Part shown: in pieces, positions 7,901 to 15,144 of the stretch
Layout: each line of letters opens with the position of its first letter
Numbering within the stretch: the first letter of the stretch is position 1
Source: Lentisphaerae bacterium RIFOXYA12_64_32
GTDB taxonomy: Bacteria; Verrucomicrobiota; Lentisphaeria; Oligosphaerales; YB12-FULL-65-16
Reading direction: 5' to 3'
NCBI GenBank assembly: GCA_001803235.1
Contig: MHBL01000056.1
Coordinates: 1 to 39,352, forward strand
Length of the DNA: 39,352 bases
Program-made: the position numbers and the translations under genes
Notes under the pieces: model-generated
What the model was told of the DNA's origin: nothing
The model's input: the letters and a program-made list of their open reading frames with translations, nothing else
Database searches by the model: none

Positions 7901-9935
7901 GCACACGGCCCGTGAAGGCCTGGAGCGGTTCCTGCGCGCCTGGCGGCGCAATAAGCTTTCGCAAAAGGACTTGGAACGGCTGCGGAACGTGCAGCGGTTC
8001 TTGTCGCGCGACGCGGACCAGTTCGTCTTCGTGAACCACTACATGCGGCACCGGGCGCTCGAGCGTGCCGTGGTGGCCGTGCCCGAACTGGTACCGTTGC
8101 GCGACACGGTGCTGGCGTTGCTGGACCATCCCGAACTGGTTATGAACGGCGCCGAGGGCACGGAGTTGGCGTCCGCGTTCGGCCGCTTCCGGGAGCGGTA
8201 CGCACAGGAGTATGTCGCACGGCATGCGGCATTCCACAAACCCGCGGCCGGCGTGGATCTGCCGAAGGCGTCGCGGCGTGCCGTTGAGGTGTTGCGCCGT
8301 CTGGCGGCGATCGAGTCGCTGGATCGGCCGGTGGGCCTGACGGAGTTGTTTCGTGGCCTGGACCGGCCGGCGGCGCCCGCGTGCCGGCAGAATGTGGCTG
8401 AGCTGCTGCTGCGCGCCCCGGCCTGCGACTGCAACTTCGCCTTGGATGAGGTGCGGTCCGAGGTCCGCGAGGGTCCGGACATTCCGGCTGCCATCGAGGC
8501 GGGCCTCGCGGTGTACCGCGGCATTCTGCGGAGTCCGCAGGTGTTGGAGGCGGCGGGGGCGCGGGCGTATGCCGTGCGCGACGTGGACGCAGATGCCGCG
8601 GCGCGCCTGCGCCGGTTCAGCGAGACGCTTGGCAGCGTCGAGCCCTGTTCAGGCGCGGCGCTGCTCGACGTGCTCGACGAGACAACCGTGGCGGAACTCG
8701 GGCGCGCGTTGGCCGGGCGCGTCCCGGTCGAGCGTCGCACACTGGGCAGCCTGGCCGCGCGCCTGGCCGGGCGGCGTCTGCGTCCGGAGCAGGTGTCGGC
8801 GGCGGTCCTGGAGTGGCTGGGGCCGACGCGAGCCGACACGGTGCTGGCGCTCGACGGCGAGGCGGCGTCGGACGGTGCTCCGGCGGACGGGGCGCTGGCG
8901 ACGTGGTGGGAGCACCTGCACCCGGCGCTGTTCCCGAACGGCGGCGCGCTGTCTGGCGACGCGGCTACGTTGCAGGCCGTGGCGGCGGCACTCGAGAAGC
9001 AATACCCCGCGGCAAGTCTGCGACCGCGCCTGCAGAAACTGACGTCGGCCGAACTGGCCGGCTTCGCGGCTACGGAACGGCTTCACGCCCAGGCGGTGCG
9101 CGAGGCGTGGCTTGTCCTTGTGGAGCGCGTGCTGGCCGGGCGCGGCGAAACGCTGCCGGACGCCGCGCGCGAAGGCGCCCAGGCGGGGCTGGGCGTCGGA
9201 GAGCGGTTGGCCGGGTTGCGAGAGATCCCCGGGCTGGCAGTCGCGCTGTTCCCGGACCGGCTGCGGGTGCGGCTGCGTGCCGCTGCCATCGCGCTGGACC
9301 TGTGGGGCAACGAGCGGACGCGTGCGCTCGCCGAGCGCACGATCCGCGACGCCTCCGAGCGCGGCGAGGACTGGCTCGCGGTGCTGCCGTCGGTGACGCC
9401 GTTGCCGCTCGACGGCGGGAGCGTCATCGTCATCCTCGACGCTGTGGCGCCGGATGTGTGGCTCGACGTGCAGCAGTCGCGGCCGGGGCTGTTTGCCGGC
9501 GCCGGCACGGCCTGGATGCGGCTCGACGCACGACCGGACACGGTGTCGGGCGTCTCGGCGCTGTTTGGGCTGACGGGTGAACCGGGCGAGACGCTGGCCG
9601 GACACGGCGCGGTGTGGCACCGCGCCACGGGTGCGGAGTCCGCAGCCCTGGCGCAGCACCTGCCACCGCTCGGGGCTGGGCAGTCGGCGGTGGTGCACGT
9701 GGCGGGGCTCGACCGCGGCGCGCACGCCGGGAACCTGCGTCTCATCGACATGCCCGCGGCGCTCGGGCACTGGCTGGAGCGCGAACTGCCCGGCCTGCGC
9801 GACTACAGCCGCAAGCACCAGCGCCGTCTCATTCTCACCACCGACCACGGCGTGACCTTCTCGCGCCAGGGCCTGACGCACGGTGCTGGCGGCGTGTTCG
9901 AGCAGGCCGTGTTCCGCTGCGAGTGGGGGGCGTGA
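4971..9935 (+). CDS. Giant PglY/BrxC-type ATPase with C-terminal PglZ-like phosphatase domain
   Basis: A 1654-residue protein. The N-terminus (IGELIAVP..., then YFLQGDFGSGKSHF) matches the pattern of the large phage-resistance ATPases PglY/BrxC and related DUF6079-type proteins. Walker A GDFGSGKS is at residues 65-72 and Walker B LVLVIDE at 232-238 (D237, E238), followed by a sensor-like stretch (WILAAVQES) and the conserved RKIKDRFPVRF region. A long helical middle (about 400-1440) has no recognisable catalytic motif. The last 170 residues look like a PglZ / alkaline-phosphatase-superfamily core: IVILDAV with D1490, a LDRGAH segment like the family D-x(n)-H metal motif, and LILTTDHG with D1625-H1626. 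In BREX systems the ATPase and PglZ are separate proteins that cooperate in phage defence; here they appear to be one chain. The ATG follows CAGGGGATCT. The downstream nuclease gene is 117 bases away. The PglZ assignment comes from motif reading, not alignment. Confidence 0.8.
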   Translation: MTAPRTIGELIAVPPVQTVIRLDDGRRQPQTVTGSFVFTGEVAHAFTVLAEALLQEHGQGYFLQGDFGSGKSHFLAALAACLSQAPGSERLAAQHEPLQRLRDSGRRFLVADISLVNFRAGTALEQILIQAVEEALARAGHPAMLTPLAVFLEHLRDLLRDPKLAGAFAAGCGVPPADLPQWLEAHPRDAYTHGIRLLRELGLTMPEALVEDRHETMRRALAAVRQAGFAGLVLVIDELSEFFRSKPDARRLNEDARTLQFLGELAGSEPLWILAAVQESLERTGDIAQVTFRKIKDRFPVRFVLSTVHIRELIAGRLVQRRPGAEDAIRAIYDEYRRQFPGFQWSYEQFRGVYPVHPATLALLEGLGDLFSQHRGIVDFVHSRLAGDPARRIPGILDRPCGELLAPDSIYEHFAQRLMEFSHFNVYPRHVVPHLDEVIDTVLEDEADRALARRLVRILVLYEIHPAAETPNVRVLSELVACMLASQDPSLNVQFVSEAILDPVVAGSRFLVRKPGLERDRETATYRVLAEQDTGQTLKARVDHAMKGLVPDDSRLYSRVLAEMPDSMAWPGPALLETGVERSVTWHQTPRRALALFCAHGAESAAQARIHQALEAGQVDFAVAMTWEGVELAAEHTAVWRIGTLKDELPVLREYLATRLVAEELKPSNPADTPLIDPARDAVRRLAPAAAQAVLNAIYAGHFDEAGIRVDPAARQLRRFDRLLEAAAEHILDRRYPRFVQVAPRNMPPAPRLYQRLLDEWVKPGSISLHAAQQQRLGELIEALAVPLGLAELRSGSYVFSPDLQVHPLLTSLFTVLSPAAPTPLAVVMAHLKNGPFGLPQDTAAFLVVALASGGVIAIQSRGRSLPVEFLNLASVEGAETVSLGELVPEPDRDTLLQECAFLAPPGSAWTAFGLRQQREAWQGAVKFKEKTAALIDDVEARLRSVSEYSAFKALDLDDVRRTLEGLRDLVSEVKVSHTAREGLERFLRAWRRNKLSQKDLERLRNVQRFLSRDADQFVFVNHYMRHRALERAVVAVPELVPLRDTVLALLDHPELVMNGAEGTELASAFGRFRERYAQEYVARHAAFHKPAAGVDLPKASRRAVEVLRRLAAIESLDRPVGLTELFRGLDRPAAPACRQNVAELLLRAPACDCNFALDEVRSEVREGPDIPAAIEAGLAVYRGILRSPQVLEAAGARAYAVRDVDADAAARLRRFSETLGSVEPCSGAALLDVLDETTVAELGRALAGRVPVERRTLGSLAARLAGRRLRPEQVSAAVLEWLGPTRADTVLALDGEAASDGAPADGALATWWEHLHPALFPNGGALSGDAATLQAVAAALEKQYPAASLRPRLQKLTSAELAGFAATERLHAQAVREAWLVLVERVLAGRGETLPDAAREGAQAGLGVGERLAGLREIPGLAVALFPDRLRVRLRAAAIALDLWGNERTRALAERTIRDASERGEDWLAVLPSVTPLPLDGGSVIVILDAVAPDVWLDVQQSRPGLFAGAGTAWMRLDARPDTVSGVSALFGLTGEPGETLAGHGAVWHRATGAESAALAQHLPPLGAGQSAVVHVAGLDRGAHAGNLRLIDMPAALGHWLERELPGLRDYSRKHQRRLILTTDHGVTFSRQGLTHGAGGVFEQAVFRCEWGA

Positions 9936-9944
9936 GGGGCCGGG

Positions 9945-10029
9945 GGCGTTGACTCGCTGCGCTCGCCAACGCCGGGGGCAGCAGACGGAGACGAAGAGCG
10001 GCACTGGCGAGCGTCAGCGAGTCAGTGCC
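9945..10029. repeat. Paired-hairpin palindromic element
   Basis: Two hairpins sit in the gap between the ATPase and nuclease genes: GGCGTTG/CAACGCC (9945-9951, 9967-9973) and GGCACTG/CAGTGCC (10000-10006, 10023-10029). Their loops are near-perfect reverse complements of each other (ACTCGCTGCGCTCGCC at 9952-9967 against 10006-10022, one base inserted), so an alternative long stem can form. The structure could tune expression between the two genes or be a mobile REP-type palindrome. Confidence 0.75.
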
Positions 10030-10052
10030 GTACACAGAGGGAGACCCCGCCA

Positions 10053-10947
10053 ATGAAGAGCTACATGCAGCCCGCCGAGCACCACGCCGCGGTGCAGCGC
10101 GCGCTGCATCTGGGGCGCAGCGGCGAGGCGGCAGCTCTTCCGGAGTTGGTCGAACTGCTGCGGCTGCCTTCGAACGAAGTGCAGCGTCTGGCGGCGTCGG
10201 CGATCGGGAAGTTGGCGGGGTTTGGCGCCGACTCGGTCGCGGCGGTGGCGGCCCTGGCGCCGCTGGCGCGGGAGGCCCGGCACCCGCAGACGCAGCAGTA
10301 CGCGATCCGCGCGCTCAAGGCGTACGGTGCGGCGGGCCTGGCGCACGTGCACGACCTGCGCGATGTGGCGCGCAATCCGGCACAGCGCGACTACGTCCGC
10401 GCCGCGGCGAAGACCACGGCCGACGCCATCGAGCAGGCGGCACAGGACGCCGCGGCCGATGTCCGGCACCGCTGCCAGCGGTGCAACGCGCCGATTACGG
10501 CGGACGAGTATGCCCGGTCGCAGCAGGCGTTCCAGCGGCGCTTCTGCGACCGCTGCTTCGATGAAGTGTTCCTGGAGCGGCGCAACTTCGAGACCCAGGT
10601 CGAGCTCAGCAAGACCGTGGAAGCGCGCGACGGCACGGTGGTGCAGTCCGAGGGCGAGCGGCGCATCGCCGAATTGGCTGGCGGCGCACGGCGTGGCGTA
10701 CCGCTACGACGCCAAGTTCCGGATCATTGCGGAGTTCCAGATACGGCCCGACTTCTACCTGCCTGAGCTGGACGTGTATGTCGAGTACTGGGGGCTCGAT
10801 ACGCCGCAGTACAAGATGAGCATGTACAAGAAACAGACGCTCTACCAGCAAGAGGGCAAGCGCCTGGTCTCCGTGTACCCGCAGGATCTGCCCGATCTGG
10901 ATGGCCTGTTGACCGCCAAGCTGCGCCACTTCGGCTTCGTGCCGTGA
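10053..10947 (+). CDS. HEAT-repeat / zinc-ribbon / PD-(D/E)XK-like nuclease, frameshifted
   Basis: The reading frame from the ATG at 10053 encodes helical HEAT-like repeats (residues 10-135), then a zinc ribbon with cysteines 141, 144, 165 and 168. It then enters a nuclease-type domain at GERRIAE (201-207). At that point the frame shifts: removing one T of the pair at 10674-10675 joins it smoothly to WLAAHGVAYRYDAKF and on to IRPDFYLP and VYVEYWG, ending at 10947 (297 residues if repaired). The E...D...E-Y pattern with RPDFYLP resembles the Vsr/DUF559-like restriction-endonuclease fold. As written, the first frame stops at 10766 and lacks the catalytic half. The break may be a real inactivating mutation, programmed frameshifting or a sequencing error. 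Position behind the ATPase-phosphatase suggests an effector nuclease of the same system. Confidence 0.7.
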
Positions 10948-10959
10948 GCCTGCCCCGCC

Positions 10960-12522
10960 CTACCCTTCCATGGCGAAGAAGTCCGAGACCACGCCCATGA
11001 AGGGGTTGTACTTCACGGCGTAGTGGCTCAGGCCCTGCTTCTGGAGGCGTTCGGAGACGGCGCTGTCTTCGGCGAGCAGGGATGGGGCGGCGGCGTCCCA
11101 CTGCGCCTCGTCCATCGCCAGGAGCTTCTCGACGCGGGGCTTGTACTCCGCGGCGGCCGGCCAGGCGCAGGCGGCGTTGACGAACCAGGGCAGGATCTTG
11201 CCGACCTTGCGCAGGTACAGGTTCTGCTCGGGGCCGAAGTTCAGGCACGAGGCGTCGGTGAAGTTGGCCAGGGCTTTCATGCGCTCGAAGTCCACGAAAC
11301 CGCCCTCCACGCTGAGGTCGTAGCCCTTGGTGCCCGGGTACGGGAAGAAGTAGGTCCAGCGGAACCGGCCCGGCCGCGCTTCGGCCAGCAGTTCGATGGT
11401 GGCGCGGAGGTCTTCCGGCTGCTCCTGCGGCAGCCCGACCATGACGAACACGGAGCTGTGCAGCCCGTGCTGGTGCGCCGTGGCCAATGCGTCGACGATC
11501 TGGGGGTTGGTCATGTGGCGGTTCAGCACTCGGCGGCGGATGCGTTCACTGCCGCTCTCGAGTCCGAACTTCACGATCCGGCACCCGGCGCCGGCCAGGT
11601 GTCGGGCCCGGTCGGTATCGAAGAAGCCAACGTGCGCATTGACGACGAACGGGACCTTCGACACCTTCGGATACGCGGCGCAGAACTCGAGGACGAAGTC
11701 CTTGCTGTAAGTGAACAGGTCGTCGTCGAAGATGAACATGCGGATGTTCCGGTACGTGGCGAGGAGGTGCCGGATCTCGTCCATGAGCCGCGGCACGGGC
11801 TCGAACCGGATGTAGTTCAACTGGCTTGCGGTGCATCTCAGGTCATGCTGGTAACGCCGGACGACCGCGTGGTTGAAGCAGTAGGTGCAGGCGAACGGGC
11901 AACCGCGCGACGCCATGAGCCCGACCCAGCCGTTCTTGGCGTCGATCAGTCTCTGGAACTCGAAGATGCTGTAGTCCTTCGGCGGCAGGCGGCTGAGTTC
12001 CGGCAGGGGTTGCACGGGGTTGAGGCGGGGCTCGTCGTTGACGAGACGGCCCAGGTTGGGTAGCGCCTCGACCGGCTGCCCGGCCGCCAGGCGGTCGACG
12101 AACTCGGCAAACGCTTCGTCACACTCGCCGACGAACACGTAGTCGAACAGCCCGGAGCGCAGCACCTCCTCAGGGGTCACGGTCGCATGGATGCCGCCGC
12201 AGACGAGGGGGACCTGGCGGGGAGCTGGTGTCGGGTGTCGGGTGTCGGGTGTCGGGGGCTGGAGGGCTTCGCGCGTCCATTGGGCCAGTTTCGTGGTGTA
12301 GGCCCATTGATTGGTGACGACCGAGAAACCGACGACATCCGGTTGTGCACGCTTCACGGCGGCACAGAATTCGTCGAAACTGGGCAAGGGGGCCAGTTTT
12401 TCACACACATGGAGGAGTTCGACGTCGTGGCCGCGGGTTTTCAGCACGGCCGAGAGGTGTGCCAGGCCGTAGCTGAAGCCGAGTTGGGATTCCGCGTTCG
12501 GATAGATGAAGAGGATTTTCAT
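10960..12522 (-). CDS. B12-binding-domain radical SAM protein
   Basis: A 520-residue protein. Residues 1-150 form a cobalamin-binding-like Rossmann domain (KILFIYPNA start, GFSVVTNQW, VCGGIHAT, VFVGECDEAF). The radical SAM core follows with the cluster motif C208-x3-C212-x2-C215 (GCPFACTYC), binding a 4Fe-4S cluster and S-adenosylmethionine. The C-terminus carries further helices without a known name. Family members perform methylations or rearrangements on lipids, sugars or natural products; the substrate here is unknown. The start ATG overlaps the stop of the upstream glycosyltransferase-like gene by 4 bases (ATGA), so the two are translationally coupled. A four-copy heptamer repeat (12227-12254) encodes the unusual Pro/Thr-rich stretch at residues 89-100. 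Confidence 0.9.
   Translation of the reverse strand: MKILFIYPNAESQLGFSYGLAHLSAVLKTRGHDVELLHVCEKLAPLPSFDEFCAAVKRAQPDVVGFSVVTNQWAYTTKLAQWTREALQPPTPDTRHPTPAPRQVPLVCGGIHATVTPEEVLRSGLFDYVFVGECDEAFAEFVDRLAAGQPVEALPNLGRLVNDEPRLNPVQPLPELSRLPPKDYSIFEFQRLIDAKNGWVGLMASRGCPFACTYCFNHAVVRRYQHDLRCTASQLNYIRFEPVPRLMDEIRHLLATYRNIRMFIFDDDLFTYSKDFVLEFCAAYPKVSKVPFVVNAHVGFFDTDRARHLAGAGCRIVKFGLESGSERIRRRVLNRHMTNPQIVDALATAHQHGLHSSVFVMVGLPQEQPEDLRATIELLAEARPGRFRWTYFFPYPGTKGYDLSVEGGFVDFERMKALANFTDASCLNFGPEQNLYLRKVGKILPWFVNAACAWPAAAEYKPRVEKLLAMDEAQWDAAAPSLLAEDSAVSERLQKQGLSHYAVKYNPFMGVVSDFFAMEG
12227..12254. repeat. Heptamer repeat GGTGTCG x4 inside a coding region
   Basis: Four perfect tandem copies of GGTGTCG (plus strand) lie within the radical SAM gene. 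On the coding strand they give the low-complexity stretch PPTPDTRHPTPAP in a loop between two conserved parts of the B12-binding domain. The array is 28 bases, not a multiple of three, so neighbouring bases must have compensated. The unit matches the GGTKTCR consensus of the intergenic arrays near 3.7 kb. Confidence 0.9.
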
Positions 12523-14099
12523 GCGGTCCGGCGTTTCGGTTTCGCGGTTCGTGGCGTTGCGGACTTCGCCGCCGGCCGCGCCCGTGTTTTCCGGGCCGGC
12601 ACCGCGGGTTTGCGGTCGGTGAGGCGCACGACGATATCTTCCTCGTCGAACAGGCGCGGATGGCTGATGGTGTCGACGTGGATGATCTCACTGGCGGCTG
12701 GGCCGCAGGCGCGCCAGCGGCGGACGAACCGCGGGTTGTTCGAGCCGGCGAAGACCGTGTAGGTCGGCACGCCCAGGGCGGCGGAAATGTGTTGGCAGGC
12801 CGAGTCGTAGCCGATGAACTCGTCGCACTCCGCGATCAGGGCGGCGACTTCGTCGATGGCGCAACGCAGTCCGACCAGGCCGCCGCGCATGGTCAGGCCC
12901 TCGAAGGCCCCGAACCGGCGGCTTTCGACCGGGTGTCCCTTGGCGCGCACGGCGCGCAGGAGGCGGGCGGTCTGACGCGCCTCGTCCGCCCCAGCGCCCT
13001 TGTCGAGGAGGACCACCGTGCGCCCGTCCTGGAGCAGGCTCAACAGCAAGGTTTTTTCGAAGTCGGGGCCGACGCGTTTGCGCGAGTTTCCGCCCACGCC
13101 CAGGTTTACGGCAACGACTCGCCGGCACCCGTGGTTGCGGAGGACAGCCGCCGCCTGTCGGGCCACGTTTCGAACCGCGGGTTTGAGCCAGACCTTGGGG
13201 TGCGCGTAGCCGGGGGCGCCGAGCAGGCTGTCCAGCCAGTGATTGGTCATCTCGGCCATGGAGATTTTCGGCGGGTACGCGGCCCAGGCACGGGTGTTGA
13301 AGAAGAAATAGTGTCGGTCGTCGGTCAGGGGCAGGACTCCGAGTTGCGAGAGCCGCGAATCGGGATCGATCACGGCGACCTGGCCGTCCGGGCGCGGCCC
13401 CATCTCCGTGGCGACGGCGTCCAGAACCGCATGCCAGCATTCGAAGCGGGCCAGGAGCCCGCCGCGGCGCGGGTAGTCGAGGGTGACGAGGCGCACGTGC
13501 TCGCAGCCGCCGAAGATCCGCGCCAGGCCGGGGCTGCCGACCAGGACGATATCGGTTTCCGGAAGGGCGGCCCGCAACCGCTGGACGATGACACTGCTGA
13601 CGGCGACGTCCGCGCCGACGGTGACGCGGGAGAGGAGGACGACCTTCCGCGGGCGTCCGAGGTTGTGCGCAAAGGTGTCGCTGCGTTCGCGGAGTTCCTC
13701 AATACGGGTCAGCAGGTCCGCTTCCGCGCGCAGGCCGAACTGGTTGAGCCGGCGGTCCAGGGCGGCGCCTGCGGGCAGGTGTCGGCAGAATGTGATGACC
13801 TGGCTCATGACCCGGTTGTAGGTGCGGGTCTGGAGTTCTTCGAAGTCGTCGCAGAGGCTTTCGATGACGATGCCGAAGAGTGCGTCGGCGGCACAGGCGG
13901 TGAGGGACGGGTCCGCAAAGGCCGTGGTCATCTCGCAGAGGGCTTGGATATACTCCGGCTCGTAGCGGTCGCTGTAGAGGTAGCGGTCGAGGAAGGACAG
14001 GGCGATCTGTCGGGCCACATGCTGGAGATCATGCGCGGCCGGCGCGGTCGGCGCCCGGCGCAGGTGGTTCCAGAGTTTGCGGTACGTTTCCGGCCTCAT
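12519..14099 (-). CDS. Glycosyltransferase family 9 (heptosyltransferase)-like protein
   Basis: A 526-residue protein. The N-terminal 150 residues are helical and of unknown type. From about 165 onward it shows the two-Rossmann GT-B pattern of ADP-heptose transferases: RKVVLLSRVTVGADVAVSSVI, DIVLVGSPGL, VAVNLGVGGNSRKRVG, and a late ECDEFIGYDSACQHISAALGVPTYTVFAGSNNP that parallels the acceptor/donor loop of heptosyltransferases. The C-terminal tail (from about 495) is rich in Arg, Lys, Ala and Pro. It overlaps the upstream WaaF-like gene by 71 bases and couples to the radical SAM gene by ATGA. A role in building surface glycans is likely; the precise sugar is not known. Confidence 0.75.
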   Translation of the reverse strand: MRPETYRKLWNHLRRAPTAPAAHDLQHVARQIALSFLDRYLYSDRYEPEYIQALCEMTTAFADPSLTACAADALFGIVIESLCDDFEELQTRTYNRVMSQVITFCRHLPAGAALDRRLNQFGLRAEADLLTRIEELRERSDTFAHNLGRPRKVVLLSRVTVGADVAVSSVIVQRLRAALPETDIVLVGSPGLARIFGGCEHVRLVTLDYPRRGGLLARFECWHAVLDAVATEMGPRPDGQVAVIDPDSRLSQLGVLPLTDDRHYFFFNTRAWAAYPPKISMAEMTNHWLDSLLGAPGYAHPKVWLKPAVRNVARQAAAVLRNHGCRRVVAVNLGVGGNSRKRVGPDFEKTLLLSLLQDGRTVVLLDKGAGADEARQTARLLRAVRAKGHPVESRRFGAFEGLTMRGGLVGLRCAIDEVAALIAECDEFIGYDSACQHISAALGVPTYTVFAGSNNPRFVRRWRACGPAASEIIHVDTISHPRLFDEEDIVVRLTDRKPAVPARKTRARPAAKSATPRTAKPKRRTA

Positions 14100-15144
14100 G
14101 CGGGCAATTGCACTCCAGAAGGCGGATGGCCTCGGCGAGGACCATCTCCGGGGTGATCTCCGTCATACACCGGTGGTCCTGCGGGCAGACCTTCAGGTGG
14201 CACGGAGAACAGTCGATGTTGCGACGTAAGATAGCCGTCTTTTCGAGGTTTGCGCCGGTGTAGCGCGGATCCGTGGGGCCCATAATGACCACGACCGGGA
14301 CATTAAAGGCCACGGCGTAGTGCCGCGGTCCGGTGTCGTTGGTCACCAGCAGGCTGCAGCGGCGGATCAGCGGTTTCAGCAACGCGAGGTCGACAGGATC
14401 GGAGGCGGTATCGACCAACTCGGTGTGGCTGGCTTCGCGAATACGCCGGGCGATTTCCTCTTCCCTGGGGCCCACGAGGAGGAGGATCTTGCACGGCAGG
14501 TTGGCCTGGAGCAGGTCTGCCAGGCGCGCGAAGTGCTCGGGTGGCCAGCATTTTGAGGAACCGAAGCGTGCCCCGGGGTTAAGCCCAATGACCCGGTCTT
14601 CGGGGCGCACGCCGTGGCGGGCCAGGTACTCGTCCCCTGCCTTCTGCAGCTCTGGCGCGGCGAACAGGACCGGCCTGGGGTTCTCGTCGAGTTTCAGATT
14701 CAGGAAGCGGCAGAGCTCGAGGTAGTAATCGAGCATGGGCACGCGACGTACGCCGTTGTCGTCGCGCCGGGGTTCCGGGCCGCCGGTGATGAGGTAGCGG
14801 CGCGGGAAGCGGTGCCGGTAGCCGTAGGCGGGCGATGCGCCCGCGAGCCAGAGCGGCAGGAATGTCCAGCTCGAGTTAGTCATGACCAGGGTCAGTTCGG
14901 GTCTGGCCTGGCGCACCTGGCGGACGAGCGTGAAGAAGCCGCGGACCGACTTGTCGTCGCCGTAGATGAACTCGTCGATCCAGGGCGAATCTTCGAGGAT
15001 TCCGCGCAGGTGGCGGCGCATGCAGGCGACGATGCGGGCCTCGGGGAAGTTGCTGCGCAGGCAGGCGAACACCGGGGTGGCCATCACCAGGTCGCCGACC
15101 CAGTTGGGGCAACGCACGAGAATGGTTTTGGGCGAAGGCTTCAT
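14029..15144 (-). CDS. waaF: ADP-heptose:LPS heptosyltransferase (WaaF/RfaF-like)
   Basis: A 371-residue GT9 enzyme. The N-terminus ILVRCPNWVGDLVMATPV is the classic heptosyltransferase II start. VIGLNPGARFGSSKCWPPEHFA (around residue 185) and VTNDTGPRHYAVAFNVPVVVIMGPTDPRYTG (around 265-295) are the family donor-binding motifs. The Cys-rich stretch CSPCHLKVCPQDHRCM is also typical. It adds heptose to the inner core of lipopolysaccharide at the cytoplasmic face of the inner membrane. The Ala/Pro-rich tail is an extension. It overlaps znuB upstream by 4 bases (ATGA), placing it in the same transcript as the zinc transporter. The exact sugar specificity is uncertain. Confidence 0.85.
   Translation of the reverse strand: MKPSPKTILVRCPNWVGDLVMATPVFACLRSNFPEARIVACMRRHLRGILEDSPWIDEFIYGDDKSVRGFFTLVRQVRQARPELTLVMTNSSWTFLPLWLAGASPAYGYRHRFPRRYLITGGPEPRRDDNGVRRVPMLDYYLELCRFLNLKLDENPRPVLFAAPELQKAGDEYLARHGVRPEDRVIGLNPGARFGSSKCWPPEHFARLADLLQANLPCKILLLVGPREEEIARRIREASHTELVDTASDPVDLALLKPLIRRCSLLVTNDTGPRHYAVAFNVPVVVIMGPTDPRYTGANLEKTAILRRNIDCSPCHLKVCPQDHRCMTEITPEMVLAEAIRLLECNCPHEAGNVPQTLEPPAPGADRAGRA

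Noticed and set aside
4854..8237. Very long minus-strand open frame (over 1100 codons)
   Set aside because: It is the antisense of the giant ATPase gene in GC-rich DNA. The composition is Arg/Gln/His-heavy without any family motif, whereas the plus strand shows Walker motifs.
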